The notes beneath the pieces were generated by a model, which ran no database searches, was not told the DNA's origin, and was given only the letters and a program-made list of their open reading frames with translations. A stretch of 49,200 nt of DNA from Acidobacteriota bacterium (GTDB taxonomy: Bacteria; Acidobacteriota; Blastocatellia; HR10): positions 1-49,200 of the forward strand of contig JAUQQC010000008.1 of assembly GCA_030550025.1 (NCBI GenBank), written 5' to 3'. Made by a program: the position numbers and the translations under genes. This document shows positions 26,636 to 36,515 of this stretch, one piece after another. The stretch's first letter is position 1. Each line of letters opens with the position of its first letter.

Positions 26636-28432
26636 CTATCGCCCAGAGAAGCCGGGTGGGGTTCCCTCACGCTCCACGGCGACGAATTTCAGCGGATGCC
26701 GGTCGAGGACGTTGGCGTGCCATCCGCGAACATAGGGCTTGCGGAGGAAGTTGGTGACCGAGCTGTAGATCGGAATGATCGGCAGGTCGTCAAGCAACAC
26801 CTCCTCGGCCCGAGCCAGGAGAGCCATACGCCGGTGATCGTCGGAGGTCGCATTCGCCTGCTGGATGAGCCGATCGTATTCGGGGTTGGCCCAACCGGTC
26901 GGATTGTTCGGGCTCGTCGAGAGCATGGAATCGAGGAAGCTCGTCGGATCGCTGAAATCGGCCGAGAAGCTTCGCCGCGCGATATCGAAATCCCCGAGCC
27001 GCACAGTGTTCAGGTAGACTTGCCACTCCTGGTTAATCAGCTCGACACGAATGAGGGGAAAGGTGCGCCGCCAATCGGCCTGAATGGCCTCGGCGATCTG
27101 CGCATGAAGCGCGCCCGTATTGTAGAGGAATCGGAGGCGAAGGCCGCGCCCCTCGGGGTATCCGGCGGCCGCCAAAAGCTGTCGCGCGCGCTCCGGGTCA
27201 TAACCGACCTTCGACGGCCGCGGATACTTGCCTTGAAAATCCGAAGGGGTGAAGGCGCCCGACGGCTGCTGCCCTGCCGCCAGCAATCGCCGACAGAGGC
27301 GTTCCCGATCAATGGAGAGCGCCAAGGCCCACCGCACGCGCCGATCGCTCAACGGGGGACGGCGCACATTCACCAACAGGAAATAGCTGAGTAGATATGG
27401 GCCGGAGACGTAATCGCGCTTCTGCTGCAGCCGTCGAAGCGCATATGGCGGTAACAATCCGCTCACCAATACGTCCAGTTCGCCCGCTTTGTAGAGGTTC
27501 AACACGGTCGTCGCCTCGTCATACGGATAGAAGATCGCGCGCTGCAGTCGCACGCGCGCGGCATCCCAGTAGAGCGGATTCTTCTCTAGGACGACGCGCC
27601 GTCCCGGCGTGAACTCCACGAGCCGAAAAGGGCCATTGCTCACGATATGTTCTGGGCGCGTCCACGCGCGGCCATAGCGCTCGATCGCCTCGCGCGGGAC
27701 CGGCCGATAGACTCCGAGGGTCGTGAGCTTGAGGAAGAAGGCCGTCGGCGCCTCCATCTCCACCTCGAGCGTGGCGTCATCGAGCGCGCGCACGCCGACA
27801 TCCTCCGCGCTCAGTGTCACCGCTTCCCAAGGGTGGTCGTTCAAACGGCGACGCAACTCTTGAAGATGCCGGGCTTCAGAAGGCACGTCTTCGCGCCGAA
27901 TCCGGCGGAGCTCATCCGGAGTGAGCATCAACTCACGTCCGAAGACGTCGGTGAGAAATCGCCCCGTTCGCCGATCGCGCACCTTCACCCTCCCCGTATT
28001 ATAGGCCTCGGCGTTTTTGATGTAATACAGCAAGTAGGCGTTCGGCGATGCCGTCTCCGGAGCCAAAGCGCGGCGCCAGGAGTAGACGAAATCCCACGCC
28101 GTTACCGGACGCCCATTGCTCCAGCGCGCCGTGCGGCGCAGACGGAAGCGGAAGCGCGTGGCGTGCTCGTTCACTTCCCACGCCTCGGCGACGGCGGGGA
28201 TCGGATCCAAGGTCACCGGATCATACTCGGTCAAGCCCTCGAAGAGGTTGATCACGATCTGCTCCTCGACGCTGCCAGGTGCTCGATGCGGATCGAGCGA
28301 CGCCGGATCGGCGCCATTCCCCACGCGGAGGACGGCTCCCTCCGGTGGCTCGATCTTTCCGAAGTATGCGGCCGGATGCGCGCACGAACCCAAGAGCAGA
28401 AGTCCGACGCCGATGCACACAAGCCGCTTCAT
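26636..28432 (-). CDS. oppA: Oligopeptide-binding lipoprotein, OppA type
   Basis: 598 residues. A lipoprotein signal (MKRLVCIGVGLLLLGSC) puts the lipidated cysteine at 17. The SBP family 5 fold follows, with LDPHRAPGSVEEQIVINLFEG near 45 and WSNGRPVTAWDFVYSWRR near 105. There is an extra segment around 140-215 compared with the shortest members. It captures peptides or similar ligands and hands them to OppBC. First gene of the operon. Confidence 0.94.
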   Translation of the reverse strand: MKRLVCIGVGLLLLGSCAHPAAYFGKIEPPEGAVLRVGNGADPASLDPHRAPGSVEEQIVINLFEGLTEYDPVTLDPIPAVAEAWEVNEHATRFRFRLRRTARWSNGRPVTAWDFVYSWRRALAPETASPNAYLLYYIKNAEAYNTGRVKVRDRRTGRFLTDVFGRELMLTPDELRRIRREDVPSEARHLQELRRRLNDHPWEAVTLSAEDVGVRALDDATLEVEMEAPTAFFLKLTTLGVYRPVPREAIERYGRAWTRPEHIVSNGPFRLVEFTPGRRVVLEKNPLYWDAARVRLQRAIFYPYDEATTVLNLYKAGELDVLVSGLLPPYALRRLQQKRDYVSGPYLLSYFLLVNVRRPPLSDRRVRWALALSIDRERLCRRLLAAGQQPSGAFTPSDFQGKYPRPSKVGYDPERARQLLAAAGYPEGRGLRLRFLYNTGALHAQIAEAIQADWRRTFPLIRVELINQEWQVYLNTVRLGDFDIARRSFSADFSDPTSFLDSMLSTSPNNPTGWANPEYDRLIQQANATSDDHRRMALLARAEEVLLDDLPIIPIYSSVTNFLRKPYVRGWHANVLDRHPLKFVAVEREGTPPGFSGR

Positions 28433-28454
28433 CGCTCAAGCGAAGGAGCGATAG

Positions 28455-28483
28455 ACCTTACCACGCGTGGCCCGCAGGCGCAA
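28455..28483 (-). promoter_or_regulatory. Candidate promoter of the opp operon
   Basis: On the minus strand, TTGCGC (28483-28478), 17 bases, TAAGGT (28460-28455), about 20 bases ahead of the oppA ATG. The hexamers are moderate matches. Confidence 0.45.
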
Positions 28484-28601
28484 GCGGGGGAGTCCAACGT
28501 TTTCGAGCGCGCAGCCGCTTTACTTCCCGCCGGTTCTGTGCTAATCTCTTCTAACTTGAAGAGGAAGAAAAACTTGAGTGCGAGGGAGGCACATATCGCT
28601 T

Positions 28602-28871
28602 GTGGCTCTGACGAAGGAGATCAAACGCGAGCTGATCGAGAAGTTCCGCGTGCACGAGAACGACACGGGATCGCCAGAAGTGCAAGTGGCGATCCTGACG
28701 TATCGGATCGCGCAACTGACGGAGCATTTCAAGACGCATAAGAAAGACTATCACTCGCGCCGGGGGCTATTGAAGCTGGTGAGCAAGCGCCGCCGACTCC
28801 TGGAGTATTTGAAGCGGACCGACAGTCGGCGCTATTACCAGCTCATTGACCGGCTCGGGTTGAGAAAGTGA
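28602..28871 (+). CDS. rpsO: 30S ribosomal protein S15
   Basis: 89 residues from a GTG at 28602, which matches the family length; a GTG eight codons earlier would encode the ribosome site itself. Conserved features include ALTKEIK, the [10 protein letters not shown] loop and the DYHSRRGL stretch that binds 16S rRNA. Upstream of pnp, the classic rpsO-pnp pair. Confidence 0.96.
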   Translation: MALTKEIKRELIEKFRVHENDTGSPEVQVAILTYRIAQLTEHFKTHKKDYHSRRGLLKLVSKRRRLLEYLKRTDSRRYYQLIDRLGLRK

Positions 28872-28943
28872 CTTGACGCGACGACCATACGGCCACGCTC
28901 AACAAGAGGCGGACGCGGGACGCGATCCAGGCCGGGAGATCAT

Positions 28944-28960
28944 GCGATCCTTCGGATCGC
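28944..28960 (+). promoter_or_regulatory. Hairpin in the rpsO-pnp intergenic region
   Basis: GCGATCC and GGATCGC pair perfectly around TTC. A second stem (CGCTCT/AGAGCG, 29044-29060) lies closer to pnp. In E. coli this interval holds RNase III sites through which PNPase limits its own synthesis; these stems could play that role. Confidence 0.45.
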
Positions 28961-29117
28961 TGGGAGCACCCGTTAGTTATTCCTTCGCCTCGAGGATCGG
29001 CGTGGCTTTCCCGACACCCATTTGGCGAGTGGTGAGCTCCACGCGCTCTTCAGGAGAGCGGTCGGGAGCTGACCCGATATCTGTTCACCTGATAGGCAGC
29101 AAACGAGGATGAGGACG

Positions 29118-31268
29118 ATGGTTCTGAGGGATTCCATTGAAATTGGCGGAAAGCGAATCACTCTGGAGACAGGACGAATCGCCCGACAGGCCGATGGAGC
29201 GGTGCTCATTCGGCTTGGCGACACGATCGTGCTGGTGACGGCGGTGGCCGAGAAGGAGCCGCGCGAAGGGGTTGACTTCCTCCCCCTCACGGTGGACTAT
29301 CGCGAGAACAACTATGCGGCCGGGCGCATCCCGGGTAACTACTATCGCCGCGAGGGACGACCGACGGAGAAGGAGGTCCTCACAAGCCGCTTGATTGATC
29401 GGCCCTTGCGACCGCTCTTCCCCGAAGGCTACCGCTGCGAGACGCAAATCATCGCGCTGGTTGTCTCCGCCGATACGGACTATGATCCCGATATCTTGGG
29501 GATCACGGGCGCTTCGGCCGCACTTTACTTCTCGGACATCCCCTTCTTCGAGCCGGTCGGAGGCGTCCGCGTCGGCTTGATTGACAACCATTACATTCTG
29601 AACCCCACCTATGAGCAGACGCGACAGTCGCGGTTGAACCTCGTCGTCGCCGGGACAGAAGACGCGATCGTGATGGTCGAGTGCGGCGCCAAGGAAGTGC
29701 CGGAGGAGGTGATCGTTGAGGCGCTCGTCTTCGCTCACTCGGAGATCAAGAAGCTGTGCGCCTGGCAGAAGGCACTTGGCGAGAAGTTAGGCATCCGTAA
29801 GCGCGAGGTCGCCCCGCCAGTGCTCGATGAGGAGATCGTGCGCGCGGTAGAAGCGACCTGGGGAACGGAGCTGCGTCAGGCGCTTGACGTCACCAATAAG
29901 ACGAAGCGGGAGAGCCAGGAAGCGCTCACACAACTTCGGCAGCGGATCCTGGAGGCGACCCCCGAGGACCAGCGCGAGATGACGGCGCGCGCCTTCGAGC
30001 TCCTCCGTGAACGCTTCTTCCGTGAGGATATTCTCATCCATCGGCGTCGCCCCGATGGACGTCGGTTCACGGAGATTCGCCCGATCGAATGCGAGGTGGG
30101 ACTGCTGCCGCGCACGCATGGCAGCGCGCTCTTCACGCGTGGGGAGACGCAAGCGCTGGTGACGACAACGCTCGGCACTCGAGAGGACATCCAGTATCTG
30201 GACAGCCTGGAGTTCGGGGAGATCGAGCGGCGCTTCATGCTCAACTACAACTTCCCACCGTTCTGCGTGGGCGAAGTGGCGCGCCTGGGGGCACCGAGCC
30301 GACGTGAGATCGGGCATGGGGCGCTGGCCCATCGGGCGTTGGAACCGGTCCTGCCGTCGGAGGATGCCTGGCCCTATATCATTCGCGTCGTTTCGGAGAT
30401 CACTGAATCGAATGGATCCTCCTCGATGGCGACCGTCTGCGGTGGAAGCCTCTCCCTCATGGATGCCGGCGTGCCGATCAAAGCGCACGTGGCCGGAATC
30501 GCCATGGGCCTGGTCATGGAGGACGATAAGTACGCGATTCTGACCGACATCGCGGGGGCTGAGGACCACTACGGGGACATGGACTTCAAGGTCGCTGGCA
30601 CGCGCGAGGGGATCACGGCCTTGCAAATGGACATCAAGATCAAGGGCGTGGACGCCGAGATCCTCTCCCAGGCGCTGGAGCAAGCGAAGGAAGCGCGCAT
30701 GGTGATCCTGGACAAGATGGAACAAACGATCGCGCAGCCGCGGCCGGACATCAGCCCCTATGCCCCGCGCATCTTCACCATGCAGATCCCGCCTGAGAAG
30801 GTGCGCGATGTGATCGGGCCTGGAGGGAAGGTCATCCGCAGCATCGTGGACAAGACCGGGTGCAAGATCGACATTCTCGACGATGGGCGCGTGCACATCG
30901 CTTCGACGAACAAGGAGGCGGCCGATCAGGCCATGCAGCTCATTCGCGATCTCACGATGGAGATCGAAGTCGGCAAGACCTACGTCGGCCGCGTCTCCCG
31001 TCTGACCGAATTCGGCGCCTTCGTCGAGATCGTCCCGGGAACGGAAGCGCTCCTGCACATCTCGGAGGTCGCTCCGCACCGCGTGCGGGATATTCGCGAA
31101 GTGCTCAAGGAGGGGGACATCATCAAGGTCAAGTGCATCGCCAACGACGGCATGGGGCGCATCCGACTGAGCCGCAAGGCGCTCCTCATGGAGCAGGATC
31201 GTTCGGCGCGCAAGCGCGTGGACGAGCGATCTCGAACGGAAGATCGCTCCCGTCGACCTCGACGATGA
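29118..31268 (+). CDS. pnp: Polyribonucleotide nucleotidyltransferase (PNPase)
   Basis: 716 residues from ATG 29118, chosen over the ATG at 29109 because GAGGATGAGG is better spaced. Two RNase PH domains (about 5-225 and 310-535) flank a helical linker, then KH (about 555-612, IGPGGKVIRSIVDKTG) and S1 (about 618-690, GRVSRLTEFGAFVEI). The enzyme degrades RNA 3'-5' with phosphate. The basic tail (RSRRPRR) is ordinary. It is downstream of rpsO and followed by the DUF3108 gene 27 bases on. Confidence 0.96.
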   Translation: MVLRDSIEIGGKRITLETGRIARQADGAVLIRLGDTIVLVTAVAEKEPREGVDFLPLTVDYRENNYAAGRIPGNYYRREGRPTEKEVLTSRLIDRPLRPLFPEGYRCETQIIALVVSADTDYDPDILGITGASAALYFSDIPFFEPVGGVRVGLIDNHYILNPTYEQTRQSRLNLVVAGTEDAIVMVECGAKEVPEEVIVEALVFAHSEIKKLCAWQKALGEKLGIRKREVAPPVLDEEIVRAVEATWGTELRQALDVTNKTKRESQEALTQLRQRILEATPEDQREMTARAFELLRERFFREDILIHRRRPDGRRFTEIRPIECEVGLLPRTHGSALFTRGETQALVTTTLGTREDIQYLDSLEFGEIERRFMLNYNFPPFCVGEVARLGAPSRREIGHGALAHRALEPVLPSEDAWPYIIRVVSEITESNGSSSMATVCGGSLSLMDAGVPIKAHVAGIAMGLVMEDDKYAILTDIAGAEDHYGDMDFKVAGTREGITALQMDIKIKGVDAEILSQALEQAKEARMVILDKMEQTIAQPRPDISPYAPRIFTMQIPPEKVRDVIGPGGKVIRSIVDKTGCKIDILDDGRVHIASTNKEAADQAMQLIRDLTMEIEVGKTYVGRVSRLTEFGAFVEIVPGTEALLHISEVAPHRVRDIREVLKEGDIIKVKCIANDGMGRIRLSRKALLMEQDRSARKRVDERSRTEDRSRRPRR

Positions 31269-31295
31269 CGGTCGCGACCAAGGTGGAGTGAGCGC

Positions 31296-32120
31296 ATGAG
31301 ACCGCGCACGCCAAGGAGGGCGAATGGTCTGGCCCTCGCGATGGGCGCCTTCCTGTTCGCGGTGGTGTTCGCGACGCCCGGGTATGCTCCTTCGAGCGGC
31401 CTTCCCTTCCCCATCGGCGAGCGCTTGACATACACGATCTCGTGGGCGTCGCATGTGGTCGCCGGAGAGATGACGCTGATGGTGAAAGCGCGGGGGCGCT
31501 TCTTCGACCGTTCGGGCGTGCATTTGGAACTACGCGCTGCCACGGTTGGCCCTGTGCGGACGTTGGTGAAAGCCCTCGATGAGCAATGGGTCTCCTACGT
31601 AGACCCGAAGACTGGACTCCCCTATCGGGTGGAACACTCGCGACGGGAAGGCGATCGCCGCACGGACCTCACGATCACGCTCGACCATCGGCGCGGGGTC
31701 GCGCACTTGAGCACAGGGCGAACGATCGCGATCTCCCCGGAGACGCGGGATATCGTCGCTTTCCTCTACCATCTGCGCACGCTCTCGCTTCGGCCGGGGG
31801 GCCGTCACCGGTTCTCCCTGTTGAGCGAGAGAAGGCGTCTCCTCGTTCGCGCGGACGTTGGCTCGCGCACCTTGCTCGAGACGCGCCTCGGACGCTTCGA
31901 AGCGATGGAGATCGCGTTGCGCGTGGAAGCGGTGGGGGGGAAAGCGGTTGAGATGCCGCGCCTGCGCCTCTGGCTCTCCCTCGATGAACGACGCGTGCCG
32001 TTGATGATCACGGCTGAGGAAAGGCTCGGAGAGATTCGCGTCGAGCTGGTCGAGATGGCGACAGGCGCGACCGTGAGCCGAGAGCCGACCGTGCCCTTCC
32101 CTGTGGAGCTGGCCCGATGA
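31296..32120 (+). CDS. DUF3108 secreted protein
   Basis: 274 residues with a signal peptide (about 1-31). The opening of the mature part (PFPIGERLTYTISW) and WVSYVDPKTGLPYRVEHSRREG match DUF3108 proteins, beta-rich and envelope-located with no proven activity. It overlaps pyrR by four bases (ATGA), an odd coupling of an exported protein to a pyrimidine regulator. Confidence 0.8.
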   Translation: MRPRTPRRANGLALAMGAFLFAVVFATPGYAPSSGLPFPIGERLTYTISWASHVVAGEMTLMVKARGRFFDRSGVHLELRAATVGPVRTLVKALDEQWVSYVDPKTGLPYRVEHSRREGDRRTDLTITLDHRRGVAHLSTGRTIAISPETRDIVAFLYHLRTLSLRPGGRHRFSLLSERRRLLVRADVGSRTLLETRLGRFEAMEIALRVEAVGGKAVEMPRLRLWLSLDERRVPLMITAEERLGEIRVELVEMATGATVSREPTVPFPVELAR

Positions 32121-32677
32121 GCGCGTCAGAGAAAGCGCTGTTGATGACGGCAGAGGAGATCGAGCGAACGCTCGAACGGCTGGCTGCCGAGATCGCCGCA
32201 TCGGAGCCTGCGACTGACAAGCTGATGCTCGTTGGCATTCGCACGCGGGGCGTGCCGCTTGCCCGCCGTCTGGCGGAGATCTTGTGGCAACGATATGCGC
32301 GCGATCTGCCGGTTGGCATCCTGGACATCACCTTCTATCGGGATGATTTGAGTCGCATCGCGCCTCATCCCGTGGTGAAGACGAGTGAGCTGCCGCGTGA
32401 TATCACGGGCCGCGTCATCGTACTCGTGGACGATGTGCTCTACACGGGACGAACGATCCGCGCCGCGCTCGATCATCTCATGGACTACGGGCGACCGGAT
32501 CGCGTGCGGCTGGCCGTGCTCGTGGATCGTGGCCACCGCGAGCTGCCGATTCAAGCGGATTTCGTGGGGCGCGCGATCCCGACCGAGCGGGATGAGATCG
32601 TCAAAGTCATGCTCCGCGAAGTGGACGGAGAGGATCGAGTCTTGCTGCTGAAACGGGAGACGACCGATGACGCGTGA
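32117..32677 (+). CDS. pyrR: Bifunctional pyr regulator / uracil phosphoribosyltransferase
   Basis: 186 residues. The PRPP-binding loop [19 protein letters not shown] (100-118) and the ITFYRDD motif (71-77) are diagnostic of PyrR. In Firmicutes it binds a leader RNA to attenuate pyr operons and also makes UMP from uracil. Here no leader or attenuator precedes it, since its start lies inside the DUF3108 gene, and pyrC has almost no leader. It overlaps pyrB by 11 bases. Confidence 0.94.
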   Translation: MSASEKALLMTAEEIERTLERLAAEIAASEPATDKLMLVGIRTRGVPLARRLAEILWQRYARDLPVGILDITFYRDDLSRIAPHPVVKTSELPRDITGRVIVLVDDVLYTGRTIRAALDHLMDYGRPDRVRLAVLVDRGHRELPIQADFVGRAIPTERDEIVKVMLREVDGEDRVLLLKRETTDDA

Positions 32678-33668
32678 GCCTACAGAAACGCGGCGCGAGA
32701 CGGAGCGCGAACCATCTTCCCCTCATCCCCGCGCGCGCCTCAAACGGAAAGATCTCCTTGGCATTCGCGAGCTCGACCCCGAGGAGATCCTCTTGATCTT
32801 GGACACGGCCGAGGCGTTCAAGGAAGTCTCTGAGCGCGAGGTCAAAAAGGTCCCCACGTTGCGCGGGAAGACGGTCGTGAATCTCTTCTTCGAGCCCTCG
32901 ACGCGCACGCGCACGAGCTTCGAGCTGGCGGCCAAACGCCTTTCGGCGGATACGGTCAGCATCGCCACGACGACGAGCAGCCTGATGAAGGGAGAGACGC
33001 TGCTCGATACGGTGCGGACGCTGGAAGCGATGGCCATTGATGCCCTCGTCGTGCGCCACTCGATGGCCGGCGTCCCGCATCAGCTCGCGCGCCATCTTCC
33101 CATTCCGGTCATCAACGCGGGCGATGGGGCGCACGAGCATCCCACGCAAGCTCTGCTGGATGCTTTTACGATCCGCGAGCGAAAGGGGCGGATCGCTGGA
33201 CTGAAGGTCGCCATTATCGGCGACCTCTTGCACAGTCGCGTCGCTCGCTCGAATATCTACTTGCTGACGAAGCTTGGGGCGAGCGTGTGGGTGAGCGGTC
33301 CGCAGACGCTCCTGCCCCCGCATTACGAGGAGTTGGTCCCCGACGGCCTTTACGTCACGCCGAAGATCGAAGAAGCGCTCGAGGGCGCCGATGTCGTCAT
33401 GGCGCTGCGCCTACAACTGGAACGGCAGAAGGAATGCTTCTTCCCCTCCCTCAAGGAATACGCCTTTCGGTTCGGCCTCACGCGCGACCGACTGCGATGG
33501 GCGAAAGAGGACGCGATCATCCTGCATCCGGGTCCGATGAATCGCGGGATCGAGATCGCCTCCGATGTCGCCGATGGCCCGCATTCGCTCATCCTCGACC
33601 AGGTCGCCAACGGCGTCGCCGTGCGCATGGCTGTCCTCTATCTCCTCATGGGTGGGACGCCCGCGTGA
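32667..33668 (+). CDS. pyrB: Aspartate carbamoyltransferase, catalytic subunit
   Basis: 333 residues. The carbamoyl-phosphate site STRTRTSFE (78-86), [10 protein letters not shown] near 152 and the C-terminal [11 protein letters not shown] are all present. It makes N-carbamoyl-aspartate, substrate of PyrC. An extra charged N-terminus of about 25 residues is present if the first ATG is used. No pyrI regulatory chain is seen. Confidence 0.96.
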   Translation: MTREPTETRRETEREPSSPHPRARLKRKDLLGIRELDPEEILLILDTAEAFKEVSEREVKKVPTLRGKTVVNLFFEPSTRTRTSFELAAKRLSADTVSIATTTSSLMKGETLLDTVRTLEAMAIDALVVRHSMAGVPHQLARHLPIPVINAGDGAHEHPTQALLDAFTIRERKGRIAGLKVAIIGDLLHSRVARSNIYLLTKLGASVWVSGPQTLLPPHYEELVPDGLYVTPKIEEALEGADVVMALRLQLERQKECFFPSLKEYAFRFGLTRDRLRWAKEDAIILHPGPMNRGIEIASDVADGPHSLILDQVANGVAVRMAVLYLLMGGTPA

Positions 33669-33686
33669 ACGGGCTGATGCTGCCAC

Positions 33687-33716
33687 TTGGCGAGTCCCCG
33701 CTTCCTGCGCTATGCT
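33687..33716 (+). promoter_or_regulatory. Candidate promoter of glcDEF
   Basis: TTGGCG (33687-33692), 18 bases, TATGCT (33711-33716). The predicted leader of about 54 bases holds the hairpin at 33740-33757. Confidence 0.5.
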
Positions 33717-33739
33717 AAACGTTTCGCATTGGGAAGCGA

Positions 33740-33757
33740 CATCTCCCGTTGGAGATG
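33740..33757 (+). promoter_or_regulatory. Hairpin in the glcD leader
   Basis: CATCTCC and GGAGATG pair perfectly around CGTT, 19 bases before the glcD start and next to its GAGGGG ribosome site. It may stabilise the mRNA or affect translation. Confidence 0.4.
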
Positions 33758-33776
33758 AGCGAGGGGAATTCTTCGC

Positions 33777-35171
33777 ATGACCTCATGGATCGCCGAACTG
33801 AAGGAGATCGTCGGGAGCGAGGACATCATCACTGATCCCGAACGACTCCTCGTGTACGAGTGCGATGGGCTGAGCATTCACAAGCATCCCCCGGCGGCTG
33901 TCGTCTTCCCGGAATCTGCGGAAGAAGTCGTCGGCATTGTCAAAGTCCTCTGTCGGCATCGCATTCCCTTCCTCGCGCGCGGAGCGGGCACGGGATTAAG
34001 CGGAGGTGCCGTCGCCGTCCAGGATGGAGTGATCCTCGAACTCGCTCGGATGAACCGCATCCTGGAGATCGATTACGAGAACCGGCTCGCCGTCGTGGAG
34101 CCGGGGGTGATCAATCTGATGCTCACGCGCGCGGTGGCCGATGCCGGATACTTTTACGCGCCGGATCCCTCCAGCCAAATGGCCTGCACGCTGGGCGGCA
34201 ACGTCGCGGAGAACGCCGGCGGCCCGCACTGCTTGAAGTATGGCCTGACCGTCCATCACATCGCGGGCCTTGAGGTCGTCTTGCCCAACGGCGAGATGGT
34301 GACACTCGGCGGTCATGGGACCGACGCCGTGGGGTACGATCTGCTTGGTCTCTTCATCGGCTCCGAAGGAACGTTCGGGATCGCGACGAAGATCACCGTT
34401 CGTCTCACGCGACAACCTCAAGCGGTGAAGACCTTGCTCGCCGACTTCCTGAGCGTTGAGGACGCCAGTCGCGCCGTCTCGGCGATCATCGCCGCCGGGA
34501 TTTTGCCCTCGGCCATGGAGATGATGGATCGCGCCACGATCGAAGCCGTCGAAGCCTCCGTTTATGCCGCGGGTCTGCCCACGGATGCCGCGGCCGTGGT
34601 GCTCATCGAGTTGGACGGACTGGCGGCGAGCGTCGAGTATGACGCGGCCCGCGTCTTCGAGCTCTGCCGAGCCAATGGCGCGCGTTGCGTCTTGGTCGCG
34701 CGCGATGAGGTCGAGCGCGCGCGCCTGTGGGCCGGCCGCAAGGGCGCTTTCGGGGCGCTCGGTCGAATCCGCCCCGACCTCATGGTGCAGGATGCCGTGA
34801 TCCCGCGCAGCAAGCTCCCGGAAGTCTTGCCCGAGGTCTATCGCATCGCCGCGCGATATGGCCTCCGCATGGCGAACGTCTTCCATGCGGGCGATGGCAA
34901 CCTGCATCCGAACATCTGCTTCGACGGGAGGAATCCGGACGAAGTGCAGCGCGTGAAAGAGGCCTGCCGCGAGATCATGGAACTCTGCGTGCGCGTTGGC
35001 GGCACGCTCACCGGGGAGCATGGCGTTGGGTTGGACAAGATCGCCTACATGCCCCTCGTCTTCACCGACGACGATCTGGAAGCGATGGCGCGAGTGCGCG
35101 CCGTGTTTGATCCGGAAGGGCTCTGCAATCCCGGCAAGGTCCTCCCCGTACGGCGCTGTCGCGCCTTTTGA
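33777..35171 (+). CDS. glcD: Glycolate oxidase FAD subunit GlcD
   Basis: 464 residues. The FAD-binding (PCMH) domain has ARGAGTGLSGGAV (67-79) and GGNVAENAGGPHCLKYG (about 141-157). The C-terminal cap ends with HAGDGNLHPN and GEHGVGLDK, the usual active-site signatures of the GlcD/LDH-D family. With GlcE and GlcF it oxidises glycolate (or D-lactate) to the 2-oxoacid and passes electrons to the membrane. GAGGGG precedes the start. Confidence 0.93.
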   Translation: MTSWIAELKEIVGSEDIITDPERLLVYECDGLSIHKHPPAAVVFPESAEEVVGIVKVLCRHRIPFLARGAGTGLSGGAVAVQDGVILELARMNRILEIDYENRLAVVEPGVINLMLTRAVADAGYFYAPDPSSQMACTLGGNVAENAGGPHCLKYGLTVHHIAGLEVVLPNGEMVTLGGHGTDAVGYDLLGLFIGSEGTFGIATKITVRLTRQPQAVKTLLADFLSVEDASRAVSAIIAAGILPSAMEMMDRATIEAVEASVYAAGLPTDAAAVVLIELDGLAASVEYDAARVFELCRANGARCVLVARDEVERARLWAGRKGAFGALGRIRPDLMVQDAVIPRSKLPEVLPEVYRIAARYGLRMANVFHAGDGNLHPNICFDGRNPDEVQRVKEACREIMELCVRVGGTLTGEHGVGLDKIAYMPLVFTDDDLEAMARVRAVFDPEGLCNPGKVLPVRRCRAF

Positions 35172-35180
35172 CGGCTGAGG

Positions 35181-36515
35181 ATGACGCCTCAAAACGCGGA
35201 CGGGGTAGAACGAGAGCTGGTCTCCATCGTGGGAGAGGCGAACGTCCTTCGCCCGGTCCCGGAGACCTATGTGATTGATGATCGGCGTCCCGCGTTCGTC
35301 GTCTTCCCGGAGACGAGCGAGGAAGTCGCGGCTCTCCTGCGCTTGGCGCATGCGCGGGAGCTGGCCGTCGTCCCAATGGGATCAGGTCGTCGCCTTTCGT
35401 TCGGGAATCTCCCGGAACGCGTGGATATCCTTCTCTCGACGCGCCGCATGAATCGCATCTTGGAGTACGAACCGGCCGATCTCACTGCGAGCGTCGAAGC
35501 CGGATGTGCGCTGGAGGCGTTCAATCGAGCCGCTCTTCCGCATCGGCAATGGCTGCCTTTTGATCCCCCCGACGCGGATCGCGCGACCTTGGGGGGAATT
35601 GCCGCAGCTGACGACTTCGGTCCGTTACGCCACGGCTATGGACGACCGCGCGACTCGGTCATCGGCCTAGAGGTCGTGCAAGCGGATGGAACGCGTATTC
35701 GCGCGGGCGGACGCGTTGTCAAGAACGTCACCGGCTACGATCTCAACAAACTCTTCGTCGGAAGCTTTGGGACGCTTGGCGTCCTCGTGCGCGTGAATTT
35801 CAAACTCCGCCCCTCCCCGGAGGCCGAAGCGACGATCCTCTTCTTCGACTCTGGGTGGGAGCGACTTGAGGCGGGCGCACGCCAGATCCTCCAGTCGGAG
35901 CTTCTGCCAGCGGCCCTGGTGTTCGCCAATGAGGAAGCGATGTCCGTCCTTCTCCCGGATCATCCGCGGAAAGCGCTTCTTGTGCGATTTCTCGAAACGG
36001 CCCCGGCCGTCGTCTACCAAGTGGAGCGCGCGAAAGCGCTCGCGCATTCGCTCGCGGTAGAGCTCGTCGAGCTCAAGGACGAAGCAAGTCGCTCGATTTG
36101 GGAGAAGCTCGGCCGACTCCACCGACTCCTCCCGACCGACCTTCGGCTTCGGCTCAGCGTGCTTCCCGCGCGCACGGTCGAAGCCTTATGGGCGAGCGAG
36201 CGAGCGTTGGGCGAGAAGCTTGCTCGGCTCCATATTCTCGCGCAGCCCGGAACGGGCATCGTCCACATCGGAGGGGGGCTGGCGATCGGAGAGGAGCACA
36301 TCCTCTCTTCGTGCGCGCAAGCGATCCTCCACCTCCGAATGATGTGGGCAGCGCATCGGGGACGAGTGATCGTCGAACACGCGCCGCCGGAGATCAAGCG
36401 GTACGTGGATGTATGGGGCGATGTGGGAACGAGCCTTCCGCTCATGCGGGCGCTCAAGCACGCGTTCGATCCGAAGCGGATTTTGAGCCCCGGTCGCTTC
36501 GTCGCGGGTTTATGA
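35181..36515 (+). CDS. glcE: Glycolate oxidase FAD-binding subunit GlcE
   Basis: 444 residues, a second FAD-domain protein lacking the GlcD active-site block. The PP-loop-like PMGSGRRLSFG (65-75) and KNVTGYDLNKLFVGSFGTLGV (about 175-195) are typical of GlcE. It starts nine bases after glcD and its stop overlaps the glcF start (ATGA), so the three subunits are made together. Somewhat longer than E. coli GlcE. Confidence 0.9.
   Translation: MTPQNADGVERELVSIVGEANVLRPVPETYVIDDRRPAFVVFPETSEEVAALLRLAHARELAVVPMGSGRRLSFGNLPERVDILLSTRRMNRILEYEPADLTASVEAGCALEAFNRAALPHRQWLPFDPPDADRATLGGIAAADDFGPLRHGYGRPRDSVIGLEVVQADGTRIRAGGRVVKNVTGYDLNKLFVGSFGTLGVLVRVNFKLRPSPEAEATILFFDSGWERLEAGARQILQSELLPAALVFANEEAMSVLLPDHPRKALLVRFLETAPAVVYQVERAKALAHSLAVELVELKDEASRSIWEKLGRLHRLLPTDLRLRLSVLPARTVEALWASERALGEKLARLHILAQPGTGIVHIGGGLAIGEEHILSSCAQAILHLRMMWAAHRGRVIVEHAPPEIKRYVDVWGDVGTSLPLMRALKHAFDPKRILSPGRFVAGL

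Noticed and set aside
25126-26757. 543-codon plus-strand ORF across oppC and oppB
   Set aside because: Antisense shadow; rich in Arg, Pro and Ser without domains, while oppB and oppC are unmistakable.
28873-29112. 79-codon ORF between rpsO and pnp
   Set aside because: No ribosome site, overlaps the hairpins, and composition looks non-coding.
29787-31523. 578-codon minus-strand ORF across pnp
   Set aside because: Antisense shadow of pnp in GC-rich sequence.
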